Shown here in pieces: positions 52,428-61,463 of a stretch of DNA of 64,000 nucleotides (position 1 is the stretch's first letter; every line of letters begins with the position of its first letter). A program made the position numbers and the translations under genes. This DNA comes from Stentor coeruleus (lineage: Eukaryota > Ciliophora > Heterotrichea > Heterotrichida > Stentoridae): contig MPUH01000179.1 of assembly GCA_001970955.1 (NCBI GenBank), positions 25,431-89,430 on the forward strand, read 5' to 3'. A model generated the notes under the pieces. The model did not search any database. It worked only from the letters and a program-made list of their open reading frames with translations, and was not told the origin of the DNA.

Positions 52428-53342
52428 CTAAAGTTTAGGTTTTGATATTTCAATAAACTTCATAACTTTTTGCAAAGTGTCAGTAAGTGCGCTTGGGTAG
52501 TCATTATTTCCATCAAAATTACCTGCTTCATTCCATTTAGCTTTAACATCTTCAGCAGTAAAAGTCCCAGGATAAAACACTCCTTGACTTCTTTGCCATC
52601 TTAATTTCCCAATATACCCACCTGCAACTTCATAAAGTCCTCCATTTTCATTACAATTTTCATGAGCCAAATAAGTGACTAATGGGACAACTTTTTCTGG
52701 AACAAGAAGTTCATGAAGATCTGGAGTAAAAATATCTTGAGTCATTCTTGATGCAGCTGAAGGGGCAATTGTATTGCATTTAATATTATATTTATCTCCT
52801 TCTTTAGCTAATGTTTGAGTTAAACCATGAAGTCCAAGTTTGGCTGTAGAATAATTTGCTTGTCCAAAGTTACCATATAAACCTGAACTACTTGAAGTGT
52901 TGATGATTCTCCCATATTTCTGTTCACGCATATATTTCCATGCAGCTTTAACAAGTATAAAAGCCCCTTTTAAATGCACGGCAATCACCATATCCCAATC
53001 TTTTTCAGTCATTTTTTGTACTGAGACATCTCTTAATATCCCAGCATTGTTGATTATAATATCAATTCTCCCAAAAGCTTTAATAGCAGCTTCAATAATT
53101 TTATGTCCTTGTTCAACACTATCATAATTAGGAATAGCTACTCCTCCATTACTTTTGATTTCTTCAACTAGAAGATCAGCTGCTTTGGATGATGCTCCTT
53201 CTCCAGTTCGTGATACTCCAAGATCATTTACTACAACTTTTGCTCCGCGTTTTGCTAATTCTAAAGCATATGCCCGGCCTAAACCCCCACCAGCACCAGT
53301 GACAATTGCCACTCGATTGTCAAAGCGAAGCTTTAAAGCCAT
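52428..53342 (-). CDS. Peroxisomal-type (3R)-hydroxyacyl-CoA dehydrogenase (MFE-2/HSD17B4 N-terminal type)
   Basis: 304 residues from the ATG at 53342 (the frame upstream lacks ATG). Classical short-chain dehydrogenase: VAIVTGAGGGLGRAYALEL NAD-binding turn, NNAGILRD, catalytic YSTAKLG. The order and the MFE-2 features (VVVNDLGV; CNTIAPSAASRM) identify the dehydrogenase part of peroxisomal multifunctional enzyme 2 of fatty-acid beta-oxidation. The hydratase and SCP2 parts are absent, so it acts alone or with a separate hydratase. The C terminus ends PKL, an acceptable PTS1 peroxisomal signal. Confidence 0.9.
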   Translation of the reverse strand: MALKLRFDNRVAIVTGAGGGLGRAYALELAKRGAKVVVNDLGVSRTGEGASSKAADLLVEEIKSNGGVAIPNYDSVEQGHKIIEAAIKAFGRIDIIINNAGILRDVSVQKMTEKDWDMVIAVHLKGAFILVKAAWKYMREQKYGRIINTSSSSGLYGNFGQANYSTAKLGLHGLTQTLAKEGDKYNIKCNTIAPSAASRMTQDIFTPDLHELLVPEKVVPLVTYLAHENCNENGGLYEVAGGYIGKLRWQRSQGVFYPGTFTAEDVKAKWNEAGNFDGNNDYPSALTDTLQKVMKFIEISKPKL

Positions 53343-53947
53343 ATTTATTTCGACCACAGCTTAAAGAAATAATTTTATTTGTGATAAAACATATGATGTT
53401 ATGATGATTGAATTCTTGGTAGGCTATGTTGTATTTATAATTGTTAAGTTTTTGCTTTTAAAAGTTTGTAGTATTTTAAGATAATTTTATGTAATAAAAA
53501 TCAATGAATATTTGGAGATGGGATTTTTGATTGTGTTTAGTGGTTGAAGGATTTTATAGGGATGTTTTGTAAGGTTTATTGTTGCTAAATCTGATATAAT
53601 ATCATTGTGGAAAAATAGATTTTTAGTGCAATATTGAAAAAAAAATTATAGAAAATGAAAAGGTCAAAAAGCTGAAGTTTTACTAGAAATTTAAAAACTA
53701 TAACTGATAACCTTAAAGGATAATTATAAGAATATTGATGTGAATAATAGGATAATTCCTAAAATTAGGTAAATATTTTAGGAAATAGGATAGAGAGTTC
53801 TATAAAATCACTAACAATTACAATGAGATTTCTGAAATAAAAACAATCATTTACCACTCGATTTTCTTAGAGATTAGTTCAAGCAAATTTTAGTCAATAA
53901 GCTTAATCTCTGTGAAAATTAAAAATTAATATTGATTAATCATTTTT
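53343..53947. other. Intergenic, no gene seen
   Basis: 605 bp between two minus-strand genes. 53380-53600 is G/T-rich on the + strand, that is C/A-rich in the direction of the downstream gene's leader. The rest is A+T-rich without features. Confidence 0.5.
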
Positions 53948-55324
53948 TTATTCTATTCCAAAACCTACAGCATGATTGTCAAGTACGTAAATCAAAGCTT
54001 TTTCCAAAACTTCTTTGGAAGGATAAACTGGTAAGTCAAGACGATTGAAGCAAGTATGAGCCCTTGGTAGGATACCTTGTGAATATGGTGAAGGTTCCAT
54101 AGTAAATCTGGCAGGATCTCCCCTTGCAGTTCTTAAAGAAGCAAAGCCTTCAACTGGTAATCTAGGTGTTCCTGTAACAAAAAGTATTAGTTGCGAAAGG
54201 TACTCCTGTGAAAACTGTGATAGTATTTCCCAAAACCATATAACAACTGTATGATTCTTTGAAAATTCTCCTCGATATTCTGTAAAATCTTGCCACTCTT
54301 GAAGGTCAATAAAAGGTATTCCACATACCATCAATTCTAGCTCATCGGCATTTAAAACTCCAATAATTTCTTGAGGAATCACAAAAAAAAATCCAGCCAA
54401 AAATTCTGCAAGAGGTCCTGCAATTGATGAATTACTTATAAACTCAAGAAGTAAGGATAAATATTCACTTTTATTCTCATCAGTTACTTGAATAATAGAT
54501 CCATTAGGTATAAGTTCAATTCTTTTTTTCCCTAAAGTCTCAGGTGTGGTAAAAGTTTCAAAGAAAACATCAGTTATTGGATTATCTCGCATAAATAATA
54601 GAGATTTATATAAGTCTATATCATAATAAGCCAAGTCTTCTATAGTAATCTTTTCTTGGACGATATGTTTGAATATGATTCGGTTTAATGGACAATATAC
54701 AGGAGTTCTTTCAAATAAAGCTTTACCGACAACTTTACCAACTAGTTTATATTCTTTATATCGAGATTCTTTAGCTGAAATTTTAAAAGTGTAACTAACT
54801 GTACCAGCTTTTGTTGCTACAAATAGTCCTTCATCTTCTGAAAAGAATTTTTTCATCGATAAGGTAAACCATTCTCTAAGAAGACCTCCAGCATCCATAG
54901 CAATCTCTCCAACAAAGGTCACTTGAAACTCTTTATGCATATCTTCAGCAGTAAATAAGTCTAGATTGTTCATTGTTGATTGTATGAGTTCATCACGAAT
55001 AACTATGACCTTTATAGATTCTTGAGTCCAAGGAATTCGAATCCGATTTAAGAAATCTCTAATCCATATACTCTTGGCTTCGTATGGTGTATCTTTTGAT
55101 GGCATCCCTTTAGAAGTTCTTCTTCCAGTGCATCTAATGATATGATTTGGGAAATCTCTGGAATTATATGTGCGAGTAAAATCCCTGCCACAGTTCGGAC
55201 ATACAAGCCCTCCTGGCCTATTAGCTACTTCAATTGATACTGAGTCTTCGTTTGAAGAATGATTAGCACTTGATCTGCAGCATGAAAAACATTTGGATTT
55301 GCAAGATGAAATACATGATCCCAT
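53948..55324 (-). CDS. Short membrane-anchored HECT E3 ubiquitin ligase
   Basis: 458 residues, made almost only of a HECT domain (~100-458). Catalytic Cys is in LPRAHTCFNRLDLP; GELAMDAGG-like (GEIAMDAGGLLREWF), PLAEFLAGFFF and GTPRLPVEGF are HECT landmarks. The N terminus MGSCISSCKSKCFSCC predicts myristoylation plus palmitoylation, and a C-x2-C...H-x3-C patch (CPNCGRDF, later HIIRC) looks like a C2HC zinc knuckle. It is far shorter than most HECT ligases and lacks C2, WW or RCC1 domains. Probably acts at membranes. Confidence 0.93.
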   Translation of the reverse strand: MGSCISSCKSKCFSCCRSSANHSSNEDSVSIEVANRPGGLVCPNCGRDFTRTYNSRDFPNHIIRCTGRRTSKGMPSKDTPYEAKSIWIRDFLNRIRIPWTQESIKVIVIRDELIQSTMNNLDLFTAEDMHKEFQVTFVGEIAMDAGGLLREWFTLSMKKFFSEDEGLFVATKAGTVSYTFKISAKESRYKEYKLVGKVVGKALFERTPVYCPLNRIIFKHIVQEKITIEDLAYYDIDLYKSLLFMRDNPITDVFFETFTTPETLGKKRIELIPNGSIIQVTDENKSEYLSLLLEFISNSSIAGPLAEFLAGFFFVIPQEIIGVLNADELELMVCGIPFIDLQEWQDFTEYRGEFSKNHTVVIWFWEILSQFSQEYLSQLILFVTGTPRLPVEGFASLRTARGDPARFTMEPSPYSQGILPRAHTCFNRLDLPVYPSKEVLEKALIYVLDNHAVGFGIE

Positions 55325-56482
55325 TTTAAATTATTTTTGCAAGTATTTCCAATCTAATAGCTTAAGTTATGAATAAATTATATACTAATAAAATTGTTTT
55401 GACAATCTTAATATAGTCCATGTCTATATCATAGCATTATTTCTAGTTTATTACTAATTAAGAACAATTCATAGATTAAGATCTTAAAATTTAGTTAATT
55501 CACAATCAAAAAAAGTATGCCTCATGAATTTTATTCCATCTTTAGTTTAATTTTATTTATGTGGTGAATCAATATAACATTTTGAAAATTATGCATGCAT
55601 TATTCATATATCTTCAACTCTTTATAAAATAAGATAAAAATAATAACTTTCTGANTATTCATATATCTTCAACTCTTTATAAAATAAGATAAAAATAATA
55701 ACTTTCTGATATATTTTTTTTACAGAAAAAATTATATTATACAAGGTTTACATTATAACAGCAGCTAATATTGAATTGAAATATTGCCAATTTTTATAAA
55801 ATACTCAAGAAAAAGAAAAAGAAAAAAATTATTCAGCTAAAAGCTAACTTGATTGAAAAAAGGAAGCATTAATATAATTAAAACTAACTTATTTAAGTTT
55901 TTATATTAATATGCATAAATTATTAGAATATTATATCACTCAAGACTCTTTTTTGTGGAAAACAATTCAAAGCTAAAAAAATAATTATGTTTTAATTTTT
56001 AAAATTCAAAATACGTGACAGTTTTTTACTTGAAAACTAAAGATCATATATTATTTTACTACAAATATTTCAAAAACTAAATAGTTTTCCAATAAATCAG
56101 CTGAAGGTTGCAATTTTTTATACCGAAACATTATACCAAAAGAACATAAGGATTTAATGTTTCTAAACCTCCCTTGTTTCATAAGGCAAATATATAAATC
56201 AAAATATCATACTTTTCATATCAAACTAGTTAAATTTCTCTATAAATCATTATATTTTCTAATACTAGACCAGATATTCGGCCTGATTTAATAACTAAAA
56301 TACATTCAATTTACACGCTATGTAAAAATCCTCTGTTTACTAATCAAAAGCTGATTACCTTAGATTCGATCAACAAAATCAACATTTTCAATATCAAAAT
56401 GCCATATAACTCTTAAGAAAAAAGATACCGAAAATATATCAAGTATTTCAAAAGACTCTAATTTTTTAATTTTATAATATTT
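55325..56482. other. Divergent intergenic region, no gene seen
   Basis: 1,158 bp, A+T-rich, containing the gap at 55655 and a (AAAAAG)n-like tract at 55808-55830. No coding frame or RNA gene recognised. Confidence 0.5.
55601..55709. repeat. Assembly gap (N at 55655) with duplicated 54-nt flanks
   Basis: 55601-55654 and 55656-55709 are identical by eye around the N, in noncoding DNA. Unmerged contig overlap. Confidence 0.92.
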
Positions 56483-57070
56483 ATGGAGGAAGGTAAAGCT
56501 TATCAAGATCATAACAATTTTTCTAAAGATATAAAAGAGAGTGAAGCAATCCGGACAATTATCACTTCGACTATAAATTCAAACAATTTTCAAGCCGAAT
56601 TTTATTTCAAATATAAATTTTATAAGACTGTATATGATATTATCTATGCTTGGGTTAAAAAGGAGAATAATATAAATAGACTGGGAATTTTTGCAAGACA
56701 AATCGTTATTGAGAATAATAATATAATTAAAGTTGAATTTGATACACATGTTTCAAGCTTAATAACAGATAAAGGTATAATAGAACTTAAAATATCCCAA
56801 GAAAACAATCTTGAAAGAGTAAAGCCTATTGGTGTAAAAATATTGGATAATACAGATATAGATAATTTTATTGTTAATTCAGATATTTCGATGAAGTACT
56901 TAAGGCAATTAATAAGTTTGTATTGCAAAAAACATGCTAAAAATATTGGTCTTAGTTCTACATATCATATTTATGATGATTATGATACTCTATTTGCATC
57001 AGGAGCACTAGAAGATGGATTTATTATAGCACATTGGGTGAATCTTTGTTCTAAAAGAAAAAATAATTAG
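56483..57070 (+). CDS. Protein of unknown function
   Basis: 195 residues, no recognised domain. Mixed alpha/beta composition with hydrophobic strands (RQIVIENNNIIKVEF, TDKGIIELKISQ) suggests a globular fold. The C terminus (ALEDGFIIAHWVNLCSKRK) has some hydrophobic residues but no clear membrane helix. It converges on the otubain-like gene, with 29 bp between the stops. Support is from frame length and composition only. Confidence 0.55.
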   Translation: MEEGKAYQDHNNFSKDIKESEAIRTIITSTINSNNFQAEFYFKYKFYKTVYDIIYAWVKKENNINRLGIFARQIVIENNNIIKVEFDTHVSSLITDKGIIELKISQENNLERVKPIGVKILDNTDIDNFIVNSDISMKYLRQLISLYCKKHAKNIGLSSTYHIYDDYDTLFASGALEDGFIIAHWVNLCSKRKNN

Positions 57071-57099
57071 GTCAATAGAACTTCGTATTATCTATCTAA

Positions 57100-58065
57100 T
57101 TAATAAAGCTTATAAGTTTGATCACATACACAACATTTTTTCAAATTTTTAGATAAATCGTTGCATTTTTCACATAACTTGCATCCACACCACAAAGTAG
57201 TAGTGTATGGGGTATTTAAACACTTATTACAATAAGCTGGTCCAACTAAATATAAATTACGTATTCCATTTATGATTTCTTGAAATGAATACATTTTAGG
57301 ACTTTTTTTTGACGCTTCACATAAAGCACTTCTTATATTAGTTTTTTCATTTTCATCTATCTGCGTATTTTTTAACTCTTCTGCAAGGCAAAGCACAATT
57401 TCTTCAACTAACCAGCCTGGGCCAATTTGTTTATCAACTTCTAAATCTGCTTCTTGTTGAAAATATTCTGTTAATCTGCATGTTTCAATAGAAACAGTAT
57501 TATAGTTTTCATGGTAAAGAGCCAAATAATTTATGTTGTTTTCATTTTGATATTCAAAAATATTTATTTGAAATGCATCGGTAAATCTATTTGTGCTTAT
57601 GTTACTTGTCTCTCCGAAACGAAAAAGATATATTGCGGTATTGAAATCTTGAGAAAATATTTCTAAATTGGAATTAATATCTTTACAGGATTCTAATTTT
57701 AAGATATCTTTGAAAAAATTGCATATATCTCTAAGTAAATCTGAATTGCTTTTGCATGCATTAAAGAATTCATCTTTGTCCGCTTCTTTGTTTAGGATTT
57801 GATTTGAGATGATTTGAACTTTAGGAAATCTGTCAAGCTTCATCACTTGTGTTCTTAATATTGATTACTTTTCTCTAAAGAATTTAATGTTGGCATTTGA
57901 AATATTTTGATTACAGATCAGACATTCAAAGTAGCTTATGCCTAGAGCCAGGCAAAAACCATCTACTCCAGCTCCACAATTACGACTATAACGAAATCCC
58001 AGTTTATATATGGGTGCAAATAACTCACAGTCTTGGATATTGTAAATTTTAGTCTCTCTCGCCAT
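57100..58065 (-). CDS. Otubain-like (peptidase C65) protein with C-terminal RING-like finger
   Basis: 316 residues after removing a 15-nt intron (exons 58065-57869 and 57853-57100). Residues ~26-47 (YSRNCGAGVDGFCLALGISY) resemble the otubain block TRGDGNCFYRAFGFSYLE: D35 and C38 would be the DG-x-C dyad. The His strand expected near LYxxxHYN is LYHENYNTV, with Asn at the usual His position, so activity is doubtful. The tail has eight cysteines, CNKC, then CGCKLCEKC and CCVC, like a RING or treble-clef finger. A combined deubiquitinase-like/E3-like protein is inferred. Confidence 0.65.
57854..57868 (-). other. 15-nt intron in otubain-like gene
   Basis: Minus strand GTAATCAATATTAAG, phase 2: GAA AA joins A ACA CAA, keeping the frame across two otherwise separate ORFs. 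T9 and A10 are conserved; it ends AAG, the least typical 3' end of the set. Confidence 0.85.
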
Positions 58066-58685
58066 GTCTATAAATAAAATATCTAAGCTTTAAGTTAAAT
58101 AAAAATGATGAAGAGTTGGGACTATTCAAATTCTGCACATAAATTTGAAATACAATAAAGTGGACTCGAAATTAAAGTTTAGTGCATTATGATCTAGTTT
58201 GTTATAGATTTGGTAGCAGCAACAAGTGGTCTGATAAAATAAAAGTTTAATTTTGTATTAATAGGAAATGTAATCGCCACCCCTTTATTAATATTTAGGA
58301 CTTTTTTTATGATTACAATATAGTATTCGCTTAATTCTACTGCTGCTTACAGGTTATTATCTTAAGATTTTTATAATCAAATCATTTTATTTTTCTTGGA
58401 TAAAATAGTTAATGCTATATTATCCTATTAATATATAAAATATATCAACCATCACTACTCTATTTCAAAAAAATAAACTTCTCATCTTAAAAACCAAATT
58501 CCTTTTTTTCATCCCAAATTATAAAAAAAAGTCCTAAATTTTCTTCAAATAAAAACTAAATTTCTAAATATCTAAATTATCTCCTACTAACAAAATACTC
58601 TTATCTCAGAAAAACAATAAATTTACCAAAACTCACCAAGTCATTCAAAAAAAATCATTCAAGATTTCCATTTTATAAAACTATC
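58066..58685. other. Divergent intergenic region, no gene seen
   Basis: 620 bp. 58430-58685 is C/A-rich on the + strand (leader side of the next + gene). No RNA or coding frame seen. Confidence 0.5.
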
Positions 58686-59072
58686 ATGAGAAAACTTTTA
58701 ATGCCTAAAGAAGAGAATAAGTCGCTTTCCAGTTCTTTCAAAAGCTCTGCAAGAGGATTATCTTCATCAGCTCAAAATACTTTTTCCCCTAAAATTGCAA
58801 TCCAACTACGTAACATGTACTTAAATTTAAAAGGTAGCCCAACGGCAGAAGTAATTCCCAAACCTAAAACTCAAGAAGGAAAATTTATAACAAAAAAGAA
58901 ACCAAGACATGTTAGTATTTCTTTAACATGTACAGATAATAGCCCTCAAACTACTATTATAAGTGAGACAAGCAAATCATCGTTCCCTTTTTCTATTATC
59001 AAATATGTTAAAGGATCTAATAAAAATACTATAGATGAAGCGCAGATACTTAGGCCATATAATAGGTCTTAG
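58686..59072 (+). CDS. Small basic protein of unknown function
   Basis: 128 residues, Ser/Lys-rich and probably disordered (SLSSSFKSSARGLSSSAQ). A basic PRHVSISLTC stretch follows. No domain is visible. Supported only by a clean ATG, a C/A-rich leader and codon-like composition. Confidence 0.45.
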   Translation: MRKLLMPKEENKSLSSSFKSSARGLSSSAQNTFSPKIAIQLRNMYLNLKGSPTAEVIPKPKTQEGKFITKKKPRHVSISLTCTDNSPQTTIISETSKSSFPFSIIKYVKGSNKNTIDEAQILRPYNRS

Positions 59073-59172
59073 ATTGAATATAAATAATGAGTATATAGAA
59101 TTTAAAGGATTTTTAAGATGAAAAGTTGACTGAGATGAAACTTTTTTAGGAATTTTTTATGTTTGAGTGAAT

Positions 59173-59259
59173 ATTAGATTATGATTTTAGGGAATATTTT
59201 GAAGATGAGTTTAAANATTAGATTATGATTTTAGGGAATATTTTGAAGATGAGTTTAAA
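59173..59259. repeat. Assembly gap (N at 59216) with duplicated 43-nt flanks
   Basis: 59173-59215 and 59217-59259 are identical by eye around the N. Unmerged contig overlap. Confidence 0.9.
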
Positions 59260-59432
59260 GATATATTGAGAGAGAAGAATTTTTTAAGGATTTTGGGAAA
59301 TGTTTGATATTTAGGAATATTGTGTAAGATGGAATTTATTAAGAATTCTTAGGAAATAAATGATGCTTTTTTTGTAATACATTATGAGGTATGCTTTGAT
59401 GTAAATTATATGAACATCACTCTCCACACCCA

Positions 59433-59530
59433 CAATTCTCAAGACTAAAATAATGCCTAAATCAAAATCATCAACATCCGATCAATTCTCAAGACCAAAA
59501 ATAATTCCTAAATCAAAATCATCAACATCC
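59433..59530. repeat. Tandem repeat, two ~50-bp copies
   Basis: 59433-59482 and 59483-59530 both contain AATTCTCAAGA and CCTAAATCAAAATCATCAAC. They differ at a few bases. They lie ~130 bp upstream of the Utp12-domain gene and have no N, so this repeat is probably real rather than an assembly overlap. Confidence 0.75.
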
Positions 59531-59661
59531 TATTAATTCCTTTCCAAACTTTCGAAACTCCTAAAAACATATCAAAAATCTTCATCTAAAAAACTAAACT
59601 ATACACAAATCCTATCTTCAAACATAAAAAATTCATTTTCAAGTTCATATCTAGTTAATAT

Positions 59662-60108
59662 ATGGAAGAATTAGTTACTTCATTAGTCGAAAGAAACATA
59701 GCGAAAATAACTGAAATAATCGAAACATCCTCAGTCCCAGCAGGTATTCCTATCGATTATCTTCCAATCCTCATAACATTCCTCATCCAAAAAGCAGGTC
59801 AATCCTCCTCACCACAAACAATTGATTGGCTGTACGAGTTAATCAAAGAATACCCAGACCTTTGTCGTGAAATAAGCGAAAACTATCAAGAAAGTGTGAA
59901 AAACATCAATCTTAAATGCCCTGATATAAAAACCCTTTATCAAATCAAAGGAAAACTAAGCCTATTTGCTCAAATCCGCAATGAGTTCCCTGAAGTTTCG
60001 ACAGCAACTCCAGAACAACTCTATGAATTCTCTTCAGAAGAATCAGAAGAAATTAATTATCGAGAATTCTCAGTAATACTTACATAGGATAACGAGGAAA
60101 ACTCATAA
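59662..60108 (+). CDS. Stand-alone Utp12 (WDR43/UTP5 C-terminal) domain protein, tentative
   Basis: 143 residues encoded by 59662-60072 and a 21-nt last exon, 60088-60108 (DNEENS then stop), joined by a 15-nt intron. The helical pattern IPIDYLPILITFLIQKA, TIDWLYELIKEYPDL and YQIKGKLSLFAQI resembles the Utp12 domain at the C terminus of WDR43/UTP5 and related small-subunit processome proteins, including the final LxGRLxLL-type motif. No WD40 propeller precedes it, so either the domain is separate here or the similarity is coincidental. Acidic tail. Confidence 0.55.
60073..60087 (+). other. 15-nt intron near 3' end of Utp12-domain gene
   Basis: GTAATACTTACATAG, phase 0, ending in an in-frame TAG. 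Splicing replaces VILT-stop with DNEENS-stop. T9 and A10 are conserved. The match to all other introns, rather than protein homology, supports this one. Confidence 0.75.
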
Positions 60109-60131
60109 GTTTTGCACTTTAATTACATAAA

Positions 60132-61463
60132 CTAAAGTACTTTTGATAGCTTTTTTAGCTTATGTTGTACTGAATCCGCTATTTTGTCTATTTTTTCTAT
60201 TTTATTTGATATTCTTGTTGTTTCTCTGTAAATTCTTGCTTCCTCTGATATTTGGTGAGACTTAATAGGATTGAAAAATTTACTTATTTTGTATTCTAAA
60301 GCTCGCCAACCTTTTAAACGGCCTTCTTTTAGAAGCCTTTCATATACTTTGCTGCATATTACAGAGCCTGCTTCTCTTGTTGCTACGATTGCTTTGAATG
60401 CTAGGGTTTCTTTTGGGTTTAGTTTTAGCATGCTGCCAACTGTTACAAAAGTTAAAGAGAGGATTATCCCACCCCAAAAAAGGCATAGACAAATCACTCC
60501 ACGAGATAATTTGGATGCTGGGATTGTGTCCCCATAGCCAACAGTCATCATAGTGACTATAATACACCACATTGAATTTTCTAAAGAATCAAAATTCATC
60601 CCATTAAACTTAATAGTCCTTTCAAAAATTCTTGTACCTATACCAAAAACAATTACACCAGGAATTAGGAATATAAAAAGGAGGACTTGCACTGGGTACA
60701 TCCATGAATAACATTTAACTGAATATATGCTTGAAACTTTTATTCTATAACTTTCACAAATACGATAAGCTAAAGGGTTTTGGAATTGCCCATAACTAAA
60801 AACTGAAAACAAAAGGTAAAATACCCTAAGAAACATAATAAAATAAAAAATTTCTTCTAAATAGTAGCAAAAAGTATATTGCTTGTATTTTATTTGTTGG
60901 TCTAAGTAGATCTTTGTGTACATCCCAGGATAAGGAAAAATCAAAAACAAAATAGTTACCAAATAAGTATGATGATCTAATATATATTCAATTGGTTTTC
61001 TTTTTCTGATCATCTCTATAACTTCTAGATACGTAGGTTTAAATGAAGGTTGTAATTCTTCAAAAGTAAGTGGATAGAGTCTTATCCATTTGTAATAGTA
61101 ATATTTGAATGGCACTTGTAAAGCTATTCCTATATAACTTAGAACAAGTATAAAAATTCTTAACAAATTTTGGTTTTCTGTAGTTATTTCGCATTGATCA
61201 TAGGTTCTTTTAGGTGAAAACCCTATTTCATATGATATTATTGCTGGGATTATTGCAAGAGAGCCAAATAAAGCGCTTAGAAACTTGAACATTCTCCACT
61301 TCATGAAATATTTGGTGTGATTTTTGATTTGGGATTTTCGATAATGTTTTTCAGCAGGTAAAAAACTAGTGTTTTGATTTTCTAGGCTATCATTCATGCT
61401 AAATTTACCCAAGCTTTTATCAAGATATATGCTCTTGTTGAGATTTGTATAGCTCTCATTCAT
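60132..61463 (-). CDS. SK-type (KCNN-like) potassium channel subunit
   Basis: 443 residues with six membrane helices and a pore loop. The selectivity filter is in TMMTVGYGDTIPAS (residues ~303-316). The S4 region has few regularly spaced positive residues, and S1-S6 spacing and the post-S6 helix (AFKAIVATREAGSVICSKVYE) resemble small-conductance calcium-activated channels, which bind calmodulin after S6. The C-terminal coiled coil (RISNKIEKIDKIADSVQHKL) may assemble tetramers. It would conduct K+ across the plasma membrane. Subfamily is a moderate call; K+ channel is sure. Confidence 0.88.
   Translation of the reverse strand: MNESYTNLNKSIYLDKSLGKFSMNDSLENQNTSFLPAEKHYRKSQIKNHTKYFMKWRMFKFLSALFGSLAIIPAIISYEIGFSPKRTYDQCEITTENQNLLRIFILVLSYIGIALQVPFKYYYYKWIRLYPLTFEELQPSFKPTYLEVIEMIRKRKPIEYILDHHTYLVTILFLIFPYPGMYTKIYLDQQIKYKQYTFCYYLEEIFYFIMFLRVFYLLFSVFSYGQFQNPLAYRICESYRIKVSSIYSVKCYSWMYPVQVLLFIFLIPGVIVFGIGTRIFERTIKFNGMNFDSLENSMWCIIVTMMTVGYGDTIPASKLSRGVICLCLFWGGIILSLTFVTVGSMLKLNPKETLAFKAIVATREAGSVICSKVYERLLKEGRLKGWRALEYKISKFFNPIKSHQISEEARIYRETTRISNKIEKIDKIADSVQHKLKKLSKVL

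Larger units (their letters stand above)
59073..59661. other. Intergenic with a gap and a tandem repeat
   Basis: 589 bp. 59073-59390 is G/T-rich and 59400-59661 is C/A-rich on the + strand, the usual gene-end then promoter pattern. Contains the gap at 59216 and the ~50-bp tandem repeat at 59433. No gene. Confidence 0.55.
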
